Of a stretch of 64,000 nt of DNA, positions 25,205 through 37,380 are shown piece by piece; position 1 is the stretch's first letter, and every line of letters starts with the position of its first letter. The translations under genes and the position numbers were made by a program. The notes under the pieces are model-generated. The model worked only from the letters and a program-made list of their open reading frames with translations, did no database searches and had not been told where the DNA came from. Source of the DNA: Spizellomyces punctatus DAOM BR117 (taxonomy: Eukaryota; Chytridiomycota; Chytridiomycetes; Spizellomycetales; Spizellomycetaceae); assembly GCF_000182565.1 (NCBI RefSeq), contig NW_015971559.1, positions 124,001 to 188,000 on the forward strand. The letters are read 5' to 3'.

Positions 25205-28200
25205 ATGGCCACTGAAGACTTTCAACTTCTGCAACGGCCCCGTCCTTATCAAATTGAGTTGTATCAGCAAGCTCTTCAGCGAAACATAATTGCTTATCTT
25301 GACACAGGCAGTGGGAAAACTCTGGTTTCGGTACTCTTACTGCAGAATTACGCCTCAGACTTGGTAGAGATCCGTAACGATGAGTTGATTGGCTTGATCG
25401 ACGCCCGGTTGGATACTGACAATGGCTTGGGAAATCCTGTCACAACCGCTGCAAAGAGCTATGTCGCGCGGCGGTCAGCGAGCGGTCTGAAACCTCAAGA
25501 GGCTGCCTCTACGGACATGCTGAATCAGGGCACAGGGACTGGTACAGTAATACAGTCACCTCTGGCAGTAGATATGTCCCCAGAGGTACTGCTACCAGCC
25601 CAGCCGAAGAAAGTCATTTTTCTTGTACCAACGGTTCCGCTCGTTTCTCAACAAGCAGCAAAAATCAGAGCAAATACCGATTTAATTGTTGGGGAATATT
25701 CTCGGGACGACATTTCGTCTGTCGCATACTGGGACGCAATCGGATGGTATCATGAGCTATCTAAGCGGCACGTTCTGGTCCTCACGCCTCAAATATTTTT
25801 GAATATCTTGCGACACGGATTCATGAAAATGTCAAGGGATGTCAGTCTTCTCATCATTGACGAATGTCACCACGCAGTCAAGCATCACCCTTATAATGTC
25901 CTAATGAAAGAGTTTTATCATACGATATATCCTCCGGAGTCGAGGCCGAAAGTTTTCGGTATGACCGCGTCGCCAATATATCAGAAAGCGCACACCCACC
26001 AGGATTCGCTTCTCCGTCTGCAAGAACTGCAGACTAACATAGACTGCGTCGTGGTGACAGTGGCTGATCGCAAGAGCCTACAAGCGTACGTTCCGAACGC
26101 CTCTGAGAAACTCGTCGAGTACTCCCCACCCTCGGGAGATACTTCAAATACGCGGTTGTCGAAGACCGGCACCTTGGGTACTCCATCCGCCCGATACTAT
26201 GCACACTATCTGGACCGTCTCCGCGACTTGTACCAAAACTTTGCGTCCAAGCAGAAACATGAAGCAGCGGAAAAAATGGGCAGGAATATGGAGCAGATCC
26301 AAGCTATGGAAGAAGAGCTTGGGCCGTGGCTTGCCGGGAGAGCTGCGGAGGATTTGGTACGGGGCATGAACTCATCGCGGGGCTGTTTATCGGGACATGG
26401 TAAGAGGGCAAGAAATCAAGGCAGTCTGGAACCAACCAAAGCAGCGGACGCACGGAGTTACTCCGAGCTCGAGTATGCTCCATCATTAAGCCAAGTCACA
26501 TCTTCCGACGTTACTCCAAAAGTGATGACTCTCTTGCGCCTAATTGAGGAGCGAGCGCATCCGAACTCGACCGAAGATAATTGCGGCTCCCATTTCCGTG
26601 CGATGATTTTCGTAGAGCGTCGATTTACAGCAAAGGTGCTCTCAGTGTTCCTCAACTTGGTCGCCCAGGTGCGATTTCCCATCCTGAAATCTTCATACGT
26701 AACTGGTCACGGTGCTCAATCAACGAGTGGTGAACCTGGTGGTCGAAGCTCAATGACCAGTGCTTATCAGAGAAAAGCTTTTGATCGATTCAGGGCTGGA
26801 GACGTGAATACCCTTGTGGTTACCCGTGTGGCCGAAGAAGGAGTGGACATGTAAGCTCAGGTCAATGGATCACTCGACAATGAGACAACCACCCCATACT
26901 TATCTGCGTGTTTGGTGACAGACCTGCCTGCCGACTTGTGATCGTATTTGATATGTTCCGCTCTCACACAGGCTATGTACAATCAAGAGGCAGGGCTCGC
27001 GATTTGGCCGGTTCTGAATTTATCATTATGGTGCGTCGGAATAACATGCAAGGTTTGCGCACTGTTGCACGAGCAAAGGTGGCGGAGATCATGACACGCA
27101 GTGTGGCCAAGGAAATGCTGGGAAGATCTCCATCGCAAGCGAGCTCATCGTCGGATAGCAGAGATCAAGTTTTGCGAAACGAGGATGACAATGATACCAC
27201 TGAGCGGTTGTTGGGAGCACAAGATGTTCCGCTAATTTCAAAAGCCGGGGCGAGCATATCGGCACTTGGTGCCCCACAGCTACTGCACCGTTATTGCCAG
27301 GCCGTCTCGAAGGATGGAAAGATGGACCTTTCCGCCTTCTATTCTGTGATTTTAGAGCCTAGCAGTGCTGAGGCCTGGCAGACCTATTCCGGCAATTGCG
27401 AGGCATCACTGTCTTCTGGCGACAGCACTCCTTTTGGGTATGCCTTCCAATTCCAATTTCCTGACGGAACTGCTCTAGCAGGCGATGTAGTAACCGGACA
27501 TCTTCGTGGTACGAGAAAACTTGCTCAGCAAAGCGTAGCACTTGAAGCTTGCCGACGCCTATATGCTATTGGCGCCCTCAACGAACATCTTCTCCCAAAC
27601 ATCAATTACAAAACAAAACCTGGTGCCTTTTCTCTTCCTGGCATTCTCAAAAGATGGCAGGCCCATAACAACAGAGAGGTCAAAGATCTAGCATACGAAA
27701 ATGCAGGAACATCCCTGAAAGCAAATCTTCAGAAAGAAGACGTTCTCCAAGAATACGAAAGGGGTGTATCGAGGGTGTTCCAGAAGAACGATAGCTGGTC
27801 TCATCTGGAGGACACCGACTTGCCGTCCGCTGCTACAGCAACCTCCTGGCTGTACGTCACCATTCTATCCTTCGGTCCAGAGCTAGAATCGTTTACTCGC
27901 GGACAGGAACCACCAGTCGATGCTTTCACATGTCTACTACATAAGGGAGACCACTTTGATGCATCGTCCACGACCTTGAATGATTCCTGCAAAGGTCCTG
28001 CTTGTGATCAACCTCTGTGTCGTCGGGCTGAATATAGACGGACACTGGCGATACTCACCTCGAAGCCGTTACCGGTAGCAAGCGTCCCCAGCTTTCCAGT
28101 TTGGTTCGACGGCGAAAGATCCTCTACAGTCGAATTCATAAGCTGGAACCCTTTATCTCGCGCCACGAATCATGGGAAGAGCACCATACAGCCCCTGCAA

Positions 28201-31093
28201 GCGACCAGTGAGAAGAATGGCTCGGACAATACGTCCAAGAGCAGCGTAAACAGTGGTGCAGAACCTGTTCCCTTCTGCAATGAAGACCTCGCACTGGCCA
28301 GAAAGTTTCAAAACAAATTCTGGGACATGGTCCTCCGACGCCCGCCAGCAGATATCGCCGTTCCTGCGCCACACGTTTTGGGGAAAAGGAAACGACATCC
28401 TGAGGATGGTGACAGCCGAGCTGATACCAGCGCTGTAGGACTACCTGCACGGCGTGATTCGGACGAAACCAGTGTGCCGCCTCCCATTCAATGTGGCGGG
28501 GATGGCTCCAAAACAAGTACAGTGACCGTACCGTCGCAGTTGGCAGGCAGCCACCAATCCGATCCCATTCTAGCTGATGCGGAGTCTGTGGCCTTCGATG
28601 CTGACCCCAGAATGTATATGGTACTCCCAATGCGCAGGATTCCTTATTACACGGGCGATTCTCTCGATGTTGAAGAGGCCAGTGGTCGAACGCATTCGGC
28701 AGTCATGGGGGCGGAAGTACAGTCTTCGTCTTCTACGGAAACTAGTCTGCAATCCTACGTATGGGAACCTGACTGGGACACCGTTCGACGGGTCGTGGAA
28801 CAAAAACTGTGTACTCTGTATGACTGGATCTCATGCGTTGGGGTGGTCGCCGAGGAGCGTTCCTGTTGCAAGTTACCATCAGGGGAGTATGTGGACAGCA
28901 GCTCCATTGGCGACGGTCGCAGAGTCGGACAGTCGGCGTCTTTCTTGGATCGGTTATCGTGCACAGGCCAGCCCGCATTTGATGAATTCTATGACCATGT
29001 CTGCAGAGAATTTGTTGAGCAGTCCACATATAAGCCTGATGATAAAGGCGACAGAACAACCAAGTACAGACCTGATATTCTACGGGAGATCAATCAAGTT
29101 CTCAAGCAGACGGTAGTTTGCACGACCCATAATAATATAAAGTATTTACCTCAAGAGCTTATGCCCAATTTGGAACCGACAGCGCAGTTCAGAAAGGGTC
29201 GATTTGGAGAGGTTCTCACGTATAAAACCTACGTTGAAAAGCTGGGATATGCGGTAGTTCATGATCAGAGCGCCATGGTGCAAGCAACTCATTCCCCCTC
29301 CTTGCGAAACCATTTGAAACCCCGCTTCATAAAGCGAGGCGTCTTGACACAGCCTGGGAAGATTCATCATAAGAACAATACCGTGCTCCTAGTGCCCGAT
29401 GCCTGCCAAGTGCTCCCATTACCCATAGATTTGTTTCGAATATCGTTGATTTTTCCGTCGATCCTACATAAGGTGGATATTTACTGTATGGTGGACGACT
29501 TCCGACAGGACATGGAGCTTCCAGGAATATCAACATCAACTTTATTTACTGCGTTTGCAGCGCCGTCAGCCCAGGAAGGGACGAACTATGAGCGTCTGGA
29601 GACCCTCGGAGACTCCTTTTTGAAATATGCGGTGTCAGTAGATTTGTTCAGAAGATTACCAACAGCTGATGAAGGAGTTTTATCGAGTCGCCGCTCAAGG
29701 ATCGTCAGCAATCGGAACTTGTTCAAAAAAGCTGTCAATAGGGGATTTGGAAGTTTACTCAATGTCACTCCCTTTAATCCACGACAATGGGCACCACCAG
29801 GACACGTTCCGTGGAATCCATTCAAGCGTTATCATTACCGAAGTCGCCAAATAGACCAGGACGACGAGAACGTAAGCCCATACAGCAGCAGAAGGGGTAT
29901 GTGGTGGCGGATGATCAGCCAGAAGATGTTGGCAGACTTCATGGAAGCAATAGTTGGCGCGTACTATACGGACGGCGGTAACGACGTCGCCCTGCACTTG
30001 CTCAATAAATTTGGACTCGTTTCAGACGTGATATTACCCAGTGGCACCGGTATACTCAACAGAACTGACGCGCACATCAAAGATAGTAAGCATGATACGC
30101 CCACGAATGATGCGTTCAGTGAAGAAGAAGACATCCATATAGACGAACCGAGAGTAGTTACTTGGTACAATAGTGTATCCATGACGCCCATTCCTGGGGA
30201 ATCCAATCCCTTCATATCTTCCGACGAACATCTTGCAAGGTTGCGGGCATTGGAGCAGATATTAAGATATCGATTCAAGGATCAGCAGCTCCTTTACCAA
30301 GCATTGACCCACACGTCATATAACGATGGGCATACCGAGTCTTATCAACGGCTGGAATTCCTGGGTGATGCAGTTTTGGACTGGGTATTGACCCGGTTCT
30401 TCTTCAATTCATATCCTCATTTGAGTCCGGCCACATTGACAGATCTGCGTCAGGCAGCAGTTAACAATGAGAGCTTTTCTCGGATGGCGGTATCGTTAGG
30501 ATTGCATCGGTGTTTACGCCATGAATCGTCGAGCCTTCAACTGGAGATTGACAAATACGTCCAGTACCTGGGGACACTTGATGATACCGCGCACCCTGTT
30601 GAGACCGTGCACGAGGGTCCAAAAGTTTTGGGCGACCTGTTCGAAGCCATTGCTGGGGCTGTTTTCGTTGATGCGGGTTGCGACATTTCCACCATGTGGA
30701 TGGTATTCAGGCCACTAATGATGGATTTTTTGGACATTCATGCGAATCCGGACGTGGTCAGCAAGAGCCCGATACGACAGTTGCATGAATACTTCCAGAA
30801 GAAAGGATTTGCCGTTAATGATGTGGCATATAGGTAAGAATCGGCATGTGCTGCCTTCGATTCGAACCCGATTAACTCTATCGTATGAAAGATTTGCAAA
30901 CGACCAAGAGAAGTTCATGTGCGAGATACTGATAATGGACCAAGTGATTGCATACGCAGAAGCCAATACCAAGCATCTTGCAAAGCGACTTGCAACATTT
31001 CAGGGCCTTGACTGGATCAAGCGTTCGGAAGCGCATATTTCAGCTCTACTCGAGAGAAGTCGCGGAATACGCGGAATGAGTGCAGGCTCATGA
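25205..31093 (+). CDS. Dicer, full-length with helicase, DUF283, PAZ, two RNase III and dsRBD
   Basis: RNase III enzyme that cuts double-stranded RNA into small interfering RNAs. Three exons (25205-26850, 26922-30833, 30892-31093) join in phase to 1919 aa. Domains in order: DExD helicase with DTGSGKT (residues 33-39) and IIDECHH (about 218); helicase C ending GVDIPACRL..YVQSRGRAR; a dimerisation (DUF283) region with LLHRYCQAVSKD (about 690) and GTRKLAQQSVALEACRRLY; a PAZ region (about 1240-1350); RNase IIIa with ETLGDSFLKY (about 1440) and DFMEAIVGA; RNase IIIb with EFLGDAVLDW (about 1693) and DLFEAIAGA; and a C-terminal dsRBD. Both RNase III sites retain their acidic residues. The frame is open upstream to 25028, but MATEDFQLL at 25205 is the better start, since it leaves room for the divergent promoter. 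Confidence 0.93.
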
Positions 31094-31172
31094 ATAATTT
31101 ATAATATTTGGCAAAAGAATGTACGGAGAAAATAGATGCATAGCATGAAAAGACACTATGGGTCGGACAAGA

Positions 31173-31937
31173 CTAAGTCAGGTGTTCTTCATCACGAAGG
31201 TATTCGCCAACATCAGCCTGATGAAAGACGCATATAGCACTTGGATCCAGCTTCCGGCAATCTTGTGTTGACCTAGCGGTGACTCCAAATCCCAGGGGCA
31301 CGTCACCCATGGAGTAAATCACCACTCCTTGATGTTCTGGTGTGTCCTCGGTAATTCGTCCGAGATGTGCCTTCAAGACATGGTTTCCATATAAGAAGGG
31401 CATTTCTCCAGACGGCTTCACCCAAATTTTGTACTTGCAATATCCGACAGAACATAAGTATCCAAAAAGTGGGCTGTACGGAAGTCTCAGACTTAAACAA
31501 TACCTTCGCATACTGCGCCAAGTACTCCAAGGCGGTGATGTGAAGCTTAAATTTTAGCGTTTTTGTGAACTTGCCGAAACATACACCGAGTGATAGAAGG
31601 TTGTCTCGCCCTACGCAGGTTGCCCGTTTCATAATAGCCTCACTAAAACGCTTCTTGTGAGCGCGATGAGGCAAGATTGTACCACTTCAGCTCAGAATAG
31701 CATACCTAACATAGAAGACTCTGTCTCTTTGCAATCGGAAACAGTAGGGTTCATCTGGTCTATCGATAAGGTGAACAATGTTACGCCCTATGCTTCAAGA
31801 AAGGATGGATCGCCAGTACGGTTACTACGGTTCACATTAGATAAGTGCACCCAAATAAGTGCACCTAGATGGAGGACTCACTATTTGGCTAGCTTCTCGA
31901 AGAATATCTTCGTCTCCTCTTCAGTTAACGGTCTCAT
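31173..31937 (-). CDS. NIP7: 60S ribosome biogenesis factor NIP7
   Basis: Conserved nucleolar protein needed for 27S pre-rRNA processing and 60S assembly. Four exons fit exactly by phase (31937-31882, 31792-31706, 31642-31504, 31433-31173) and give 180 aa, the usual length of the family. It starts [20 protein letters not shown], continues with [11 protein letters not shown], then [20 protein letters not shown], and has the C-terminal PUA domain with [17 protein letters not shown] and [16 protein letters not shown], ending [17 protein letters not shown]. All blocks match human NIP7 closely. The gene ends 79 bp from the convergent Dicer stop and starts 196 bp from the divergent ZFAND4-like gene. 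Confidence 0.96.
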
Positions 31938-32133
31938 TGTGCAGAATAATGTGTATAGCAATGCCCACAAAGAATTTCGGGCAGATGCAAAAGTGAACCC
32001 AGTGGACTGTTGCCATAGAGACATGTGCTTAGTCGTCCAGAACACGGTGTATTTAGACTATGGCTGCACATGACTGAGCTCGTCAGCGTAAGCAAACTTC
32101 ACTTCGCCTTCCCCAACGTCCCAGCATAGTAAA

Positions 32134-34188
32134 ATGAAGAGTGCGGGCGTCTCAGATTCAGATTCCGGGTCCAACACCAACCTCCCAATATCGCGTCGTT
32201 CCCCAAGTCGTCCACGCTCGCAAAGCTCGAAACGCACTTCGGCCAAAGCCAGTAGACGGACGTCCGCAACAAGTTCACGACCAATAGGTACGCGTGGAGC
32301 TCCGACGAGCGATGATCCTTCAAACGCTTCCGGGACCATTTGCGATCGCATATCAGAGAATCTGTCCAGGTTATCAACGTCTCCAGAAACTCGACAGTTC
32401 ACAGCAACCACGTCTTGCACGGGGTCGGGCAGGCAAACGACCCCACCCTTCTCTGCGTCCTGGTCAAACCAACCAATGCCCCCTTCCTATCGACTATCGC
32501 ATCGCTTACCTGGGACCCCAGAGATGCTAACATTGACAATTGGGACATTGACCGGAACGTTCACCATTCAAGTCCGTGCAACGGACGCTGTAGAAGACGT
32601 TAAGCGATGCATTCAGGACATGGAGGGGATACCCGTTGAGTCGCAAATCCTCCTTTGGCGGGATAAAGCGCTGGCGGACGATAGGTCCGTTATTGGACAA
32701 TTCGGGATTGAGAACGGGTCTAAGTTACAACTATTGCTACACATGTCTACAGGTAAGGCACGCCGCATCCAAACAAAGAAACAGGTCCTTTTCTCATTTC
32801 TTGATTGAATGACTGATTGTCAACTACAGGACCAGGACCTCCACTGAAGATGAAAAAGGTCGCAAAGGAATATGATTCAGTGGTCTTCTTCCTATGCAAA
32901 GAAGAGGAGGATGTTTACATGCTTGAGCTTCATATGGCGGACATTAGGGACCAACGTGCTGACACGAGGAGGTTGCTGCAGTTAGCCGAGCTTGCAGGAG
33001 TAGAAGTTTTTGAAGACCTAGGCTGCGATGCATCTTCAGTGGTCATCCGGCCGTTAGGTGGCAGCGACGACGAAAGCCGAAGGTCCACATCAAACTCACA
33101 GGAATCCGGGGTCCTGCCTACGCAAGAACGGCAGTTGAAGGATCTCCGTCCAACCTCCAGCGAATCTAACATCTCAACCCTCATGTCGTTTGCAGCCCTG
33201 TCCTCAACCGGAACTCTTTCAGAGAGAGGCGTATCACCCTTCAGCAGTACCTCAGATTCCCGCCCTTCGTCGGGAGAATCCTTGATTCAAGACGTTTTCC
33301 ATGACGTGTTGGCATGGCGGGGGAATCGAATGGGATCCAGAAAAAGGGCATTTGGATGCCCACGAACACCACGAAGACGCCTGCGCCCAGCTACCGCTAT
33401 CTCGGTGATGCGGTTGCCAGGAGGGTCGGGCCCGATGATCATCATCCCGAAAACACGCCCGGCATCGGCAGCACATTTACGGAATAAGGGGACACTTGTT
33501 TTGGATGATACACCCCCAGTAACGCCGCCGAACGTCACCGAGAGAGAAGATTGCGATCGTGACCGCTGTGAAGTGCGTAACATTTTGTGTGGAGCGCCTA
33601 GACTGAGAGAAAAAGGACGTGGACGGCGGCCGCAGAGCTTCAAGATGGATTCTCCTGATGAAGGCGGTTATTTGTCGGCCTCGGATAATACTACGCTGCG
33701 CACCGATCAGCCGAGCACATCAGCTGAGCACGTCTTAGAATTCATCTCTGCCGCCGTTCCTGGGCGACGGGCCCGCGCGGCTTCAAACTCGACGGCTAGG
33801 GGGAGTCATACTGAATTGCGATGTCTCAAACAAAACAGGGATCGGTTGATGGGCCCTGGTTGCGATTCTGCGCCAAAACCCGGTGAACGACCCCGATCGA
33901 AAAAAGAGGTGAAAGCCACTGTAGTCACTCAGCGGCGGTGCTGCATGTGCAAAAAAAAATTAGGACCCGCGACGTCATTTAAATGTCGGTGCAGCCAGGT
34001 GAGTAGTTATTATTTCACTAAGCCCTCTTTTCAACGGTATAGTATCAACTATTCCCTTTTAGACATTTTGTTCAATCCATCGCTATTCAGATCGACACGC
34101 ATGCACATATGACTACAAGGGTGCAGGAAAGGCGGCCCTCGTGAAGGAGAACCCTCTGGTAAAAAAGGAGAAATTGGCCAAAATATGA
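32134..34188 (+). CDS. ZFAND4/ANUBL1-like protein: ubiquitin-like domain plus AN1 zinc finger
   Basis: Three exons; the first ends in the phrase HMSTG and is followed by PGPPLKMKKVAKEYD, the last begins TFCSIHRYSD. Order of parts: Ser/Arg-rich N-terminus (1-120), ubiquitin-like domain (about 130-208; LTLTIGTLTGTFTIQVRATD start, IPVESQILLWRDK middle, LQLLLHMSTG end), a conserved strand-rich patch (SVVFFLCKEEEDVYMLELHM), a long disordered Ser/Arg-rich middle, and a C-terminal AN1 finger with CCMCKKKLGPATSFKCRC then CSIHRYSDRHAC. This is the exact layout of animal ZFAND4 (ANUBL1). The family is presumed to act in ubiquitin or proteasome pathways. The UBL ends in STG, not a processed GG, so conjugation is unlikely. 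Confidence 0.82.
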
Positions 34189-34467
34189 AATATTCTGTAC
34201 CCCTCTTAAAGAGAAATCATTTTGCGATCACTGTTGGGTCTAATTGTACCAATAATCGCGATTCCCTTATTTAGCGGTTATACACAGCTTTGCGGCGTCC
34301 TCAATGTGCTCGCTCATTCCCTAGCATCACCTCGTACTGGACCACTTGTTGTTCTAAATTTGACAATGTCTCCTCGTGCCAAATGAATATCTCTGAAAGG
34401 GTGTTTACCTATAACGCAAAATTCGTTATTGAAATTAATGCAATAAGAAGAAGCCAGGGTGACGGCA

Positions 34468-35165
34468 TCATACAAAGCGATTGTAGGTAGTCAGCATGTT
34501 GCAGAGTCTTCTTCGCAGCCCTTCCTCTTGATGTCTCTGCTTTATATACCGTGCTTCCGTTTCATTAAGTCGAGGAATCAAAGTTTCCAGTCCTGAATAC
34601 GGCGGTCGTCAGAATCGCACTGCCGTTGTTTCCAAGATACACAACAACCTTGCAAAATAGGTGAGTCAAGTTCGTTCTTCAGGGAACTTAATTCCTTGAG
34701 CAGATGTGTGTAGTTGGTCAGGTCGTCTTCGGAGGCTAGGAGAATATCCCGTTTCGCTACCGTGTCCAACGTCCCTGTCTCAAGCTCAACTCTATCATTC
34801 GACAAAGAGGCTTCAAGACGAGCGTCTACTCGAAATTCGCTCCATGAGATTAACCTCATCTATCGGAAAACAGCGAGGATGTGCTAAACAGTACATTTTT
34901 GAAAGAAATCGCCGATACCGCGACGTTCTTGAGCAATTTGCAATAACTTTTCTTGTATTCCTTGTAATGAGCGCAAAAGAGAACCCTCTAATTTGCCTCT
35001 TCCATCACTCGTAAGAGATAGGAGGCTAGGAGCAGTTATCGCCTCCAGGTGTGTAAGGCGCTCGTTCAGGTGCACAATTTGGTCCGCGCAATCCATTTCC
35101 CACAACCTCAAGATGCCCTCGACAATTGCTGGTGACTGCACTGGACTGATGGGGTCAGGTGACAT
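34468..35165 (-). CDS. Probable dynactin subunit 3 (p24)-like coiled-coil protein
   Basis: Three exons joined by introns of about 69 and 56 nt give roughly 185-190 aa, near the 186 aa of human DCTN3. The protein is all-helical: a first coil (IVHLNERLTHLEAIT), a middle helix with QEKLLQIAQERRGIGDFFQK, a central coil (ILLASEDDLTNYTHLLKELS) and a last coil (LETLIPRLNETEARYIKQRH) ending CNMLTTYNRFV. The order and spacing resemble DCTN3 p24 of the dynactin shoulder, but no invariant motif exists, so another small coiled coil is possible. The upstream ATG at 35165 is the first in frame. Its start is only 71 bp from the divergent CWC27 start. Confidence 0.5.
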
Positions 35166-35236
35166 AGCTGCACCAATACTTGTGTCCCTAGAATGCTGGA
35201 CTCGGATCGCTGGTTGATCTCCCAAGAATTATCTAC

Positions 35237-37312
35237 ATGAGCAACGCATATATAACGGAACCGCCAACTAAGGGAAAGGTACACGTTGATGTCCTGACAC
35301 TCACTCCGTACTCTTGCGTTAGGCAAACGGATTTCCAAAGTTTTACGCTATCTAACGTGAATACAATTTGGTTGCTTAGATTCTCCTGCATACGACGTTA
35401 GGACCTTTGGAGGTGGAGGTGAGCCTGACTTGCAAGATGCATGCAGAAAAATCTTTACAACCCCCTTTTCTCATATTCTACCAGTTATGGCCCAAAGAAA
35501 CTCCCAAAGCTTGTCGAAACTTCGTCCAATTATGGTCTGTCGTTTGGGAAACCGGATACGAGGGCATTACCGGTCAAAGAAGGACTCACAGTATTACATC
35601 GTAGCTTAGAGGGGTACTACGACAATACTATTTTTCACCGGATTGTCAAGGATTTCATAGTCCAAGGCGGTGATCCAACAGGTACAATACAGTACGTCTA
35701 GCCGTCAGGATCACGACGATGCTGAATGATATGTTTCTGAAGGAACGGGACACGGAGGAGAGTCTGTTTTTGGTGCGCCAGTATGTATCCTTTGAGAGCG
35801 ATATCTGGCTGACTGGAGTTTCCATTCTAACCGCCATCAGTTTGCCGATGAGTTTCACTCAAGGCTCCGATTCAGCCATCGCGGCTTGCTCGCAATGGTA
35901 TGATCGCCAGCGCAAGTTGAATAGCAAAACCCAATAACCAAGGATGCTCCAATGACAGGCCAATACAGGGGAAAATGACAACCGAAGTCAGTTCTTCTTC
36001 ACCCTGGATCGTGCTGATGAATTAAATAGGAAAAGCACCATATTCGGCAAAGTAAATGGAATCTGTAATTTTGTCATTCACCCGTAGCCTTTTATTGATT
36101 GCTTCTCTATAGATTGTCGGCGATACCATATATAATCTGCTGAAATTTTCTGCGCTGGAGACAGATGAAGAGGAGCGACCACTGTATCCCCCAAAATTCC
36201 TACGTGCCGAAGTACTGTCAAATCCGTTTGACGATATCAAACTACGGACGACACCAGAGGAGCGGCTGGCGCAAGCTGCAGCATTAAGAGCAGCCAAGGA
36301 AAAGGAAGAGCAGGCAAAGAAACCCAAGGGCAAAAAGTACGTTGTTGTCAGTCAGTACCATGGACTGCGTTCTCATTCATTCCTTCACGAAATTCCACCG
36401 AATACAGAAACTTGAGCTTACTATCATTTGGGGAGGAGGAAGCTGAAACCGCAAAATCAACCGGATCAAGGATAAAGAGTAGTCATGACGTTTTGACAAA
36501 TGATCCCCGTCTCCGAAGTGATATAGCTGTGGAACTCTCAACGCGTTCACGAACCCCTGTGCCATCAGACCACTCCTTGCGTTCACCTAGTCAGACCGCA
36601 ACGGAAGAAGAGAAGTTTGAGCGGCACATGCGCGAAAGTGTGGTCACGAAGCGACCAAGGAACGTGTCGCCAACTCGGCGGACAGAGTCTTCAATGTTCG
36701 TTTTTTAACTTTCCGCTACCGCGACCTCAGCCCATTAACAGTTTTCTGTTCAGACGTCAGATGAAGAGTGAAGTAGAGAAAGTGCAAAGTGAAATACGGG
36801 CTATGAACACAGGACGCTTGGAAGTGAGCGAAGATGGCATCGCCAACCGTCGGGCGAAGGAAAAACTGGTCGATCGTATGCGGGCAGAGTTTGTCGACTC
36901 TGGAAAAGCCATCAGTGCCAAACGACGAAGAGTTAAAGGAGAAACGGATACACTGGAGATGCTGCGAAAGTTCCAGGGCAAGATTCGAGATACTTCTTCC
37001 AAAGTTTCGCATGCGCCTGCACGAGCGTCAGACGCAGATGCATCTGGTGAATCCCAGGAGTGCCAACTCCACTTCGTAAGGAATTGTGCAAGCTGCAGGG
37101 ACACATTCGGAAAGAAGGAAGAAGGAGATGAAGAAGGGTGGATGGCAACCAAGCTTGTATTTGAGAAAGAGCGTGGGGCCAATGTGTATGAACCGCGCGT
37201 AGAGGATTACACAGTAATCGATCCAAGAGCCCACTCCACACTAGATGATAAGCAGCGCGGCAGGTCCTTGAAAGGACGTGAAGGGCACCGAACATCTGGT
37301 CCACGGCGATAA
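35237..37312 (+). CDS. CWC27: CWC27-like spliceosomal cyclophilin
   Basis: Spliceosome-associated cyclophilin of the activated (Bact) complex. It starts MSNAYITEPPTKGK and runs through about eight exons to a stop at 37310-37312. The cyclophilin domain reads TTLGPLEVELWPKETPKACR, IFHRIVKDFIVQGGDPTG and DNRSQFFFTLDRADELNRKS. The middle and C-terminal blocks are CWC27-specific: ERPLYPPKFLRAEVLSNPF, then NLSLLSFGEEEAETA and KSSHDVLTNDPRL, then a charged helix, then EEGWMATKLVFEKE. The Arg, Phe and Gln of the active site are kept (HR..F..Q), but the usual Trp position reads Glu (ADELN), as in human CWC27, so isomerase activity should be weak or absent. Confidence 0.93.
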
Positions 37313-37380
37313 CGGATGGCTGGCTTTGTAATTGTTTTCACGAGGATTTTTTATTATATTTAATTACAATATCTCTATGC

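Noticed and set aside
30855-30880. B-box-like GGTTCGAATC on the minus strand in Dicer intron 2
   Set aside because: There is no A-box or cloverleaf upstream; a chance match inside an intron.
31820-31875. Short direct repeat AAGTGCACC twice within 20 bp
   Set aside because: Lies in NIP7 intron 1; too short to mean more than chance.
34810-34880. Direct read-through from ATG at 34859 in the dynactin-like gene
   Set aside because: A 69-nt intron ending GAGTAG joins the upstream exon in the right phase; starting at 34859 would leave the conserved first helix out.
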